A stretch of DNA of 64,000 bases from JBKCUI01 sp052161625 (lineage in GTDB: Bacteria > Planctomycetota > Planctomycetia > Pirellulales > Pirellulaceae), in assembly GCA_052161625.1 (NCBI GenBank), contig CP197412.1. One strand, written 5' to 3'. The notes below the pieces were generated by a model. The model did no database searches, was not told the origin of the DNA, and saw nothing but the letters and a program-made list of their open reading frames with translations. Positions 60,658 through 64,000 of this stretch are shown one piece after another. How positions within the stretch are numbered: the first letter of the stretch is position 1; every line of letters begins with the position of its first letter. Position numbers and translations under genes: made by a program.

Positions 60658-61455
60658 TTATACTGCGACCGGCGCCGGGATGTGGGGATGAGGATTGTAA
60701 TCCTGCAGTTCGATGTCATCGAACTCGTAGTCCAGCACGCTCGGGCGGAATTGCTTGAGCACTAGTTTGGGTGACGTGCGTACCGTTCGCGTTAACTGCA
60801 AGTGAGCTTGCTCGAGGTGATTGTTGTAGAGGTGTACATCGCCGAGCGTATGTACAAAGTCTCCTGGTATCAATCCGCAGGATCCCGCCATCATGATGGT
60901 GAGGAGGGAATAGGAGGCAATGTTGAACGGAACTCCTAGAAAGAAGTCCGCGCTCCGCTGGTAAAGTTGGCAACTGAGTCGGTTGTTGGCGACATAGAAT
61001 TGAAAGAGAAGATGGCACGGTGGCAATGCCATGTCTTGGATGTCGGCCACATTCCAGGCGCTGACGATCAACCGCCTCGAATCGGGTGTCTTCATGATCT
61101 GCTGCTGCACCTGAGCAATCTGATCGATCACTCTGCCGTCGGGGCACTCCCAAGAGCGCCACTGCTTTCCGTAGACGGGGCCTAATTCTCCTTGCGAATC
61201 GGCCCATTCATCCCAAATGCTAACGCGATTCTGCTTCAAATAGGAGATGTTGGTTTCTCCGCGAAGAAACCACAAGAGTTCATAGATAATGCTTCGAAGA
61301 TGCAGCTTCTTCGTAGTCAGAAGCGGGAATCCCTTGGATAGATCGAATCGCATTTGGGCGCCGAATAGGCTCCGTGTTCCCACGCCGGTTCGGTCGCTCT
61401 TCGCATCGCCGTGCTCGATGATCTGACGCATCAGATCCAAATATTGTTGTTCCAT
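60658..61455 (-). CDS. thyA: Thymidylate synthase
   Basis: A 265-residue ThyA that converts dUMP to dTMP with methylenetetrahydrofolate. It shows DRTGVGTRSLFGAQMRFDLS, LLTTKKLHLRSIIYELLWFL, the catalytic Cys in MALPPCHLLFQFYV, LYQRSADFFLGVPFNIASYS and HLYNNHLEQAHLQL. ATG 61455 (MEQQYLDLMRQIIEHG) is the usual start. It lies five bases after the methyltransferase gene. Its length matches the 264-residue short class. Confidence 0.96.
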   Translation of the reverse strand: MEQQYLDLMRQIIEHGDAKSDRTGVGTRSLFGAQMRFDLSKGFPLLTTKKLHLRSIIYELLWFLRGETNISYLKQNRVSIWDEWADSQGELGPVYGKQWRSWECPDGRVIDQIAQVQQQIMKTPDSRRLIVSAWNVADIQDMALPPCHLLFQFYVANNRLSCQLYQRSADFFLGVPFNIASYSLLTIMMAGSCGLIPGDFVHTLGDVHLYNNHLEQAHLQLTRTVRTSPKLVLKQFRPSVLDYEFDDIELQDYNPHPHIPAPVAV

Positions 61456-61459
61456 AGGA

Positions 61460-62182
61460 TCAAGCTTGGGTAGAAGGGTCGGTCGATGGCTGAAGTGGAT
61501 GCACAGGTGCAAACGATTGTTTTGACGACGAAGCTCTGGCGGCGAGCGTCCAATGGCGATCGCTTGTCATACGAACACAATCTTTCGGGATCCCGAAGGG
61601 TTCGACGAGCGACTGGATCTCGGCCAGGGTGAGCGCGGCATGAAAACTTTGGCGGAGCAATTGTTGTCCCTTTGAATCGATTCCTCCGTGGGTCATCACG
61701 AGCCTTTCCACCTCCGCGTCCGTCTCGGGTCGGAACAGGTCTCGCAAAAACAGCACGCCGCCTGGACGGAGAACACGGATCGCTTCCCGGAAAAAAGCAT
61801 CGTGCTCGGGCAAGTGATGCAAGAGGGTGTTGGAGATCACACCGTCGAAATAATTGTCCTGGAAGATCATGTCTTTGGCATCGACCAAGTGCAATTGGAC
61901 TCGCGATGCGCACTGAAAGACTTCGAGGTTATAGCGAGCGATCTCTAACATCCAGCGGGACGCGTCGGCTGCCATGATTCGAACGTCGGGATTCAACCGA
62001 CATAAGACGGTCGGGATCAGCGCCGTACCGGTTCCTAAATCGAGAAGGTCGGTTCCTAAGGAAGGGACGGCCAGCAAGTCCCTCGCGAATGCTTCGTTGA
62101 CTGCCGAATGGTCCATCGCATCGTAGGCCATCGCCTCGTCGCATGAATCCATGATCTCGGGCTCTAACGTGCGGTCCAACAT
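61460..62182 (-). CDS. Class I SAM-dependent methyltransferase
   Basis: A 240-residue methyltransferase. Motif I is LLDLGTGTALIPTVLCRLNP, then IMAADASRWMLEIARYNLEV, motif IV-like YFDGVISNTLLHHLPEHDAF and FREAIRVLRPGGVLFLRDLF. This resembles the Methyltransf_11/UbiE-like small-molecule group; the substrate is unknown. ATG 62182 is chosen because longer forms run into panD. It sits between panD (53-base gap) and thyA (four bases), so panD-methyltransferase-thyA may be one transcript. Confidence 0.85.
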   Translation of the reverse strand: MLDRTLEPEIMDSCDEAMAYDAMDHSAVNEAFARDLLAVPSLGTDLLDLGTGTALIPTVLCRLNPDVRIMAADASRWMLEIARYNLEVFQCASRVQLHLVDAKDMIFQDNYFDGVISNTLLHHLPEHDAFFREAIRVLRPGGVLFLRDLFRPETDAEVERLVMTHGGIDSKGQQLLRQSFHAALTLAEIQSLVEPFGIPKDCVRMTSDRHWTLAARASSSKQSFAPVHPLQPSTDPSTQA

Positions 62183-62234
62183 AAGAGGGGTTTCCAAGTC
62201 GAGTGCATGCGAGGTTTCGCCGACCCGCTTCGCG

Positions 62235-62654
62235 TTAGCAGCAATCGGGCGAGGTTTCCCCCACGATGCGCCGGCGAGGACCCGCGATTTCGCGTCCGGT
62301 GTAGGTGATTTTGTTTTGGTCGTCCACGAAGACGACTTTGGGCTCCGGGATTCTCCATTCCGGACCGGTTTCCTGCAGGAACCCGAAGGTCGCGATGATG
62401 ATGATATCACCAGGGCGCACCAAATGCGCTGCGGCGCCATTGATGCAGACATCGTTCGAACCCTGCTCGCCCAAGATAGCGTAGGTTTCGAGTCGAGTGC
62501 CGCGGGTCACGTTCCATACGTGAACCGACTCGAAGGGATCGATACCGGCCGCCAAAAGCAAATCGGGAGGTAGCGTCAAAGACCCTTCGTAATGCAAGTC
62601 GGCTTGCGTTACGGTCGCCCGGTGAATCTTGGAACGAAGAAACTTTCTTAGCAT
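62235..62654 (-). CDS. panD: Aspartate 1-decarboxylase
   Basis: A 139-residue PanD precursor that makes beta-alanine for pantothenate and CoA. The self-cleavage site is LHYEGSLTL, where the Ser becomes the pyruvoyl cofactor. FLRSKIHRATVTQADLHYEG, NGAAAHLVRPGDIIIIATFG and KVVFVDDQNKI are typical. The C-terminal extension (REIAGPRRRIVGETSPDCC) is modestly longer than in E. coli. It follows aspS by 92 bases on the minus strand. Confidence 0.95.
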   Translation of the reverse strand: MLRKFLRSKIHRATVTQADLHYEGSLTLPPDLLLAAGIDPFESVHVWNVTRGTRLETYAILGEQGSNDVCINGAAAHLVRPGDIIIIATFGFLQETGPEWRIPEPKVVFVDDQNKITYTGREIAGPRRRIVGETSPDCC

Positions 62655-62746
62655 GGCGGTATTGTCACCCGAGCGATGCCTTTTGACCAGCCAAAATTCG
62701 CTCGGTCCGTTTCGGATCGCACAGGCTAACGCCGTTGAACTCTTGG

Positions 62747-64000
62747 CTAGCTCGGCGTTTGCGGTTTGGTGTCGCCGATGAAGCGAATACCGAGTTCCTT
62801 GAGTTGCTTTGGGGTGACTTCCGAAGGTGCCCCCATCATCAAGTCCTCGGCTTTCTGGTTCATGGGGAACAAAATGACTTCCCGAATATTCGGTTCGTCC
62901 GCCAGGAGCATGACGATGCGATCGACTCCTGGAGCCGATCCACCGTGTGGGGGTGCGCCGTATTTGAATGCGTTGATCATGCCACGGAATTGTTCATCGA
63001 CGACGCTTCGATCGTAGCCTGCGATTTCAAATGCCTTGTACATGATCTCGGGCTTGTGATTTCGAATGGCTCCCGAAGAGAGTTCGATCCCGTTGCACAC
63101 GATGTCGTACTGGTACGCGAGGATGTCGAGCGGGTCCATCGTCTGGAGCGCCTCCATCTCTCCCTGAGGCATGGAGAATGGGTTGTGGCTGAAGATGACT
63201 TTTTGCTCGACTTCGTCCCACTCGAACATGGGGAAATCGACGATCCAACAGAATTTGAACTTGTCCTTTTCGATCAGCCCCAGTTCCGTGCCGACCCTGG
63301 TTCGGGCTGCACCTGCTAGTTTGGCGGCAACATTCGGTTTCGCGCACGCGAAGAACACGCCGTCATCGGGGCCCAATCCCATTTGGGTGACGAGCTGCGC
63401 GACCCGTTCGGGCCCAAGGTTCTTTGCGACCCCTCCGCCTGGCTCTCCACCTTTGAAGTTGATGTAGCCGAGCCCTGCAAAGCCCTCGTCCTTGGCCCAT
63501 TGATTGGTGCCATCGAAGAAGCTTCGGGGACGGACGCCAGCGCCGGGTGCGGGAATAGCGCGAACCACCGAGCCTTGTTCGATTGCGTTGGCAAAGACGC
63601 CAAAGCCACCTCCGCGGAAGATCTCGGTGACATCGGAGATTTCAATGGGGTTGCGCAAGTCCGGTTTGTCGCTCCCGTATTTGAGCATCGCATCTTTATA
63701 GGAAATGCGAGGGAAGGGAGGGGGAGTGACGCTCTTGCCGTTGCGAAATTCCTCGAACACGCCATGGAGGACCGGTTCGATGGCTTGGAATACGTCCTCT
63801 TGGGTGACAAAGCTCATTTCGAAGTCGAGTTGGTAAAATTCACCTGGAGAGCGGTCTGCTCTCGCGTCCTCATCTCGAAAGCAAGGGGCGATTTGGAAAT
63901 AGCGATCGAACCCAGCCACCATCAACAGCTGTTTGAACATCTGCGGAGCCTGCGGCAAAGCGTAGAACTTTCCGTGGTGCAGACGGGAGGGGACCAAGAA
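62747..64000 (-). CDS. aspS: Aspartate-tRNA ligase, C-terminal part (5' end outside window)
   Basis: The frame is open to the window edge and covers ~417 residues of a class II aminoacyl-tRNA synthetase. Motif 2 is FDRYFQIAPCFRDEDARADR followed by EFYQLDFEMSFV. The bacterial insertion domain follows, with LGPDDGVFFACAKPNVA. Motif 3 is GGSAPGVDRIVMLLADEPNI, followed by REVILFPMNQKAEDLMMGAP. This is the bacterial AspRS; whether it also charges tRNA-Asn cannot be judged here. The anticodon-binding domain lies beyond the window. Confidence 0.95.
   Translation of the reverse strand, partial: FLVPSRLHHGKFYALPQAPQMFKQLLMVAGFDRYFQIAPCFRDEDARADRSPGEFYQLDFEMSFVTQEDVFQAIEPVLHGVFEEFRNGKSVTPPPFPRISYKDAMLKYGSDKPDLRNPIEISDVTEIFRGGGFGVFANAIEQGSVVRAIPAPGAGVRPRSFFDGTNQWAKDEGFAGLGYINFKGGEPGGGVAKNLGPERVAQLVTQMGLGPDDGVFFACAKPNVAAKLAGAARTRVGTELGLIEKDKFKFCWIVDFPMFEWDEVEQKVIFSHNPFSMPQGEMEALQTMDPLDILAYQYDIVCNGIELSSGAIRNHKPEIMYKAFEIAGYDRSVVDEQFRGMINAFKYGAPPHGGSAPGVDRIVMLLADEPNIREVILFPMNQKAEDLMMGAPSEVTPKQLKELGIRFIGDTKPQTPS

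Overview
The window is a stretch of a planctomycete chromosome, most likely from the order Pirellulales. The lineage call is inference from gene content: a DUF1549/DUF1553 cytochrome-like protein followed by a DUF1501 protein, a DUF1559 prepilin-like protein, two DUF1570 proteins, a DUF1080 protein, an AP2-like protein, and an ECF sigma factor next to a membrane Ser/Thr kinase. No rRNA, tRNA, CRISPR array, insertion sequence or prophage was seen. Genes lie on both strands in short runs.

Layout. 1-5052: end of a Gfo/Idh/MocA oxidoreductase, a Tat-exported intradiol dioxygenase, a degenerate ADP-ribosylglycohydrolase, serine acetyltransferase, and a ketoacyl-synthase-fold protein without its catalytic triad. 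5112-10101: a sulfur-handling island. On the minus strand are a TauE/SafE exporter, a CstB-like persulfide dioxygenase-rhodanese fusion and a rhodanese-DUF2892 membrane protein. Divergent from these on the plus strand are an ECF sigma factor, a zinc anti-sigma factor and a TsdA-like dihaem cytochrome. 10234-15399: the DUF1549-DUF1501-LamG operon and a glycine-zipper stress protein. 15407-22899: a sugar-acid dehydratase, an AP2-like protein with truC, a DUF2254 membrane protein, and cysD-cysNC for sulfate activation.

23160-35206 is the S10-spc ribosomal superoperon (rpsJ to rplO), then a terminator, then secY-adk. It lacks rpmD, has a 62-bp rpsC/rplP overlap, and stops after adk instead of running on to map-infA-rpsM-rpsK-rpsD-rpoA-rplQ. 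After a xylose-reductase-like aldo/keto reductase come rpsB-tsf (minus), a response regulator with Glu at the phosphoacceptor site, an RsmC-like methyltransferase, and rplY-pth-rpsF-ssb-rplI (minus, without rpsR). A GroES-like gene lies divergent from rplY.

44763-58125 holds typical planctomycete envelope genes: two DUF1570 putative metalloproteases, a DUF1559 protein, a CocE/NonD hydrolase, and an ECF sigma factor with a Ser/Thr kinase that carries an anti-sigma-type zinc motif. A glycine-rich DUF1559-like protein, hisI, floA and a DUF1080 protein complete this part. The window ends with a degenerate HD-GYP/PAS/GGDEF protein, thyA, a SAM methyltransferase, panD and a partial aspS.

The most interesting signals are the divergent sulfur island with its own sigma/anti-sigma pair, several apparent pseudoenzymes or rewired signalling proteins, and short tandem duplications that repeatedly contain or sit beside stop codons.
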